Assembly (NCBI GenBank): GCA_026986455.1
Contig: JALSON010000354.1
Location: 1 to 6,777, forward strand
Direction of reading: 5' to 3'
Length of the DNA: 6,777 nt
DNA from: Thermococcaceae archaeon
GTDB taxonomy: Archaea; Methanobacteriota_B; Thermococci; Thermococcales; Thermococcaceae
Below the pieces are notes generated by a model that saw only the letters and a list, made by a program, of their open reading frames with translations, ran no database searches and had not been told where the DNA came from. The position numbers and the translations under genes are program-made. Within the stretch, counting starts at the first letter, position 1, and each line of letters starts with the position of its first letter. Positions 5,966-6,777 of this stretch are shown here, in pieces.

Positions 5966-6777
5966 CAGAGCACCTCCGCAAAGGGCGTAATGTGGATGAG
6001 CATCTTCGGGAGGATTTTAAGTCCCTCCCCGTACATCGCATTTATTCTCTTGCCGTAGAACATGGCCAAGGATTTGAAGAAAACCTCCCACTGCTGCCAG
6101 TTTGCTTCGAACTGGCTTTTATGCTCCCTCAAAGCCCTGAGTTTGACCTCAAAGATGTCCGTTATGTCCTCAATGTAGTTGGGCCTCGCCGTGTAGTAAA
6201 GCCCGACCAGAGGGACATCGTGCGGCTTCAGGTCGCCCCTGTTTATATGGGGGAACGATGCGAAAAAAGCCGCTTCCATCGCCATGAGGCCGGCGTTTCG
6301 GTGGTCGGGATGAACCTCGTAGGGGAGCCATGGGTCTGGGGCCAAAACGATGTCGGGCCTTTCCTCTCTAATCGTGCTTATTATCCTGTTCCTCACTTCC
6401 CGGGAGTATGGAAGCTCCGTATCGCGATAATCGAGCCATACAAGCTTTTTCACGCCGATTATCCTTGCGGCCCTCGCCTGTTCCTCCTTCCTGATCTCAG
6501 CAAGGGTTTCAGGCTTCAGGCTTAGGTCGTGGCTCCCCATGGAGCCGTCGGTTAGCGTTAAGTAAGTTATATCCTTGCCTTCAAGGTAGAGCTTTGCAAG
6601 TATCCCCCCAATCGCTACTTCACAGTCATCCGGATGTGGCTGGACGCAGAGAACCTTTTTAACATCCCTAAAGGGGTCATTGAAGTCCATACCAAAGAAC
6701 CTCTGTATAAGCGCCCTGAGGGCGTCAAGGTCGTCCAAACTCCCCAGCATCCTGTTAAGCATTTCAAAAGGCATCAT
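5965..6777 (-). CDS. PIG-L/LmbE family deacetylase, Dac-like (N,N'-diacetylchitobiose deacetylase type)
   Basis: A 270-residue zinc-dependent deacetylase that resembles P. horikoshii Dac (PH0499, about 272 residues) along its length. The signature VQPHPDDCE gives zinc ligands H48 and D51 and the catalytic base D50. WLPYEVHPDHR supplies H159 as third zinc ligand, and H262 near the C terminus (IHITPF) fits the second catalytic His. DYRDTELPYSREVR and the LYYTARPNYIEDIT segment are shared with Dac. Archaeal Dac removes the acetyl group from the non-reducing GlcNAc of diacetylchitobiose in the cytoplasm, before a glucosaminidase (GlmA) splits the product. It is the first gene of a two-gene operon with GH4. 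The start codon lies on the last bases of the window; the length agrees with Dac, but a start further upstream cannot be excluded and its promoter is not visible. It could be a Dac paralogue with a different substrate. Confidence 0.88.
   Translation of the reverse strand: MMPFEMLNRMLGSLDDLDALRALIQRFFGMDFNDPFRDVKKVLCVQPHPDDCEVAIGGILAKLYLEGKDITYLTLTDGSMGSHDLSLKPETLAEIRKEEQARAARIIGVKKLVWLDYRDTELPYSREVRNRIISTIREERPDIVLAPDPWLPYEVHPDHRNAGLMAMEAAFFASFPHINRGDLKPHDVPLVGLYYTARPNYIEDITDIFEVKLRALREHKSQFEANWQQWEVFFKSLAMFYGKRINAMYGEGLKILPKMLIHITPFAEVL
5971..5977 (-). promoter_or_regulatory. Ribosome binding site of the GH4 gene
   Basis: Read on the minus strand this is GGAGGTG, a full archaeal Shine-Dalgarno sequence inside the last codons of the deacetylase gene and 5 bases before the GH4 ATG. 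With the TGATG stop/start overlap it indicates coupled translation of the two enzymes. Confidence 0.85.

Noticed and set aside
5992..6525. A 177-codon open frame on the plus strand
   Set aside because: It is antisense to the Dac-like gene, which has all zinc and catalytic residues. No recognisable motif or convincing ribosome site was seen.

Overview
The window looks like a chromosomal segment of a hyperthermophilic archaeon of the Thermococcales (Thermococcus/Pyrococcus type). Evidence: archaeal BRE/TATA-like promoter elements, GGAGGTG-type ribosome sites, tightly overlapping genes, a T-run terminator without a hairpin, and proteins that match from memory the Pyrococcus horikoshii membrane-associated GH1 beta-glycosidase (BGPh) and diacetylchitobiose deacetylase (Dac). 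No database search was possible, so family calls rest on motifs and recall.

Left part (1-1057, + strand): an upstream region with three exact copies of the 14-bp palindrome GTTATCATGATAAC at a strict 39-bp period bracketing a TATA box, then two overlapping genes. These encode a small HEPN-domain protein and a MNT-type nucleotidyltransferase with an extra C-terminal domain, which is the layout of a HEPN-MNT toxin-antitoxin pair.

Middle part (1077-3266, - strand): one large gene for a secreted caspase/legumain-fold (clan CD-like) protein. It ends in a T-run terminator in the 19-nt gap facing the nucleotidyltransferase gene. The two catalytic blocks are in reversed order: the Cys block (QCFGGG) precedes the block holding strand 1 and the catalytic His (SDHG). 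This looks like a circularly permuted caspase-like domain, and it is the most unusual item in the window. The domain is followed by beta-rich regions and a C-terminal SCP2-like segment.

Right part (3408-6777): a GH1 beta-glycosidase (+ strand) runs tail-to-tail into a two-gene minus-strand operon. That operon encodes a PIG-L/LmbE deacetylase of the Dac type and, overlapping it by one base, an NAD-dependent GH4 glycosidase. The three enzymes have no visible secretion signals and would act in the cytoplasm on imported beta-linked or N-acetylated oligosaccharides. By analogy with the Thermococcales chitin pathway, the deacetylase would remove acetyl groups from a disaccharide such as GlcNAc2, and the glycosidases would split the product. 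No GlmA, chitinase or transporter is in the window. GH4 paired with a deacetylase may therefore be an alternative route.

There is no gene-free stretch longer than about 140 bases. No tRNA, rRNA, CRISPR array or insertion sequence was seen.
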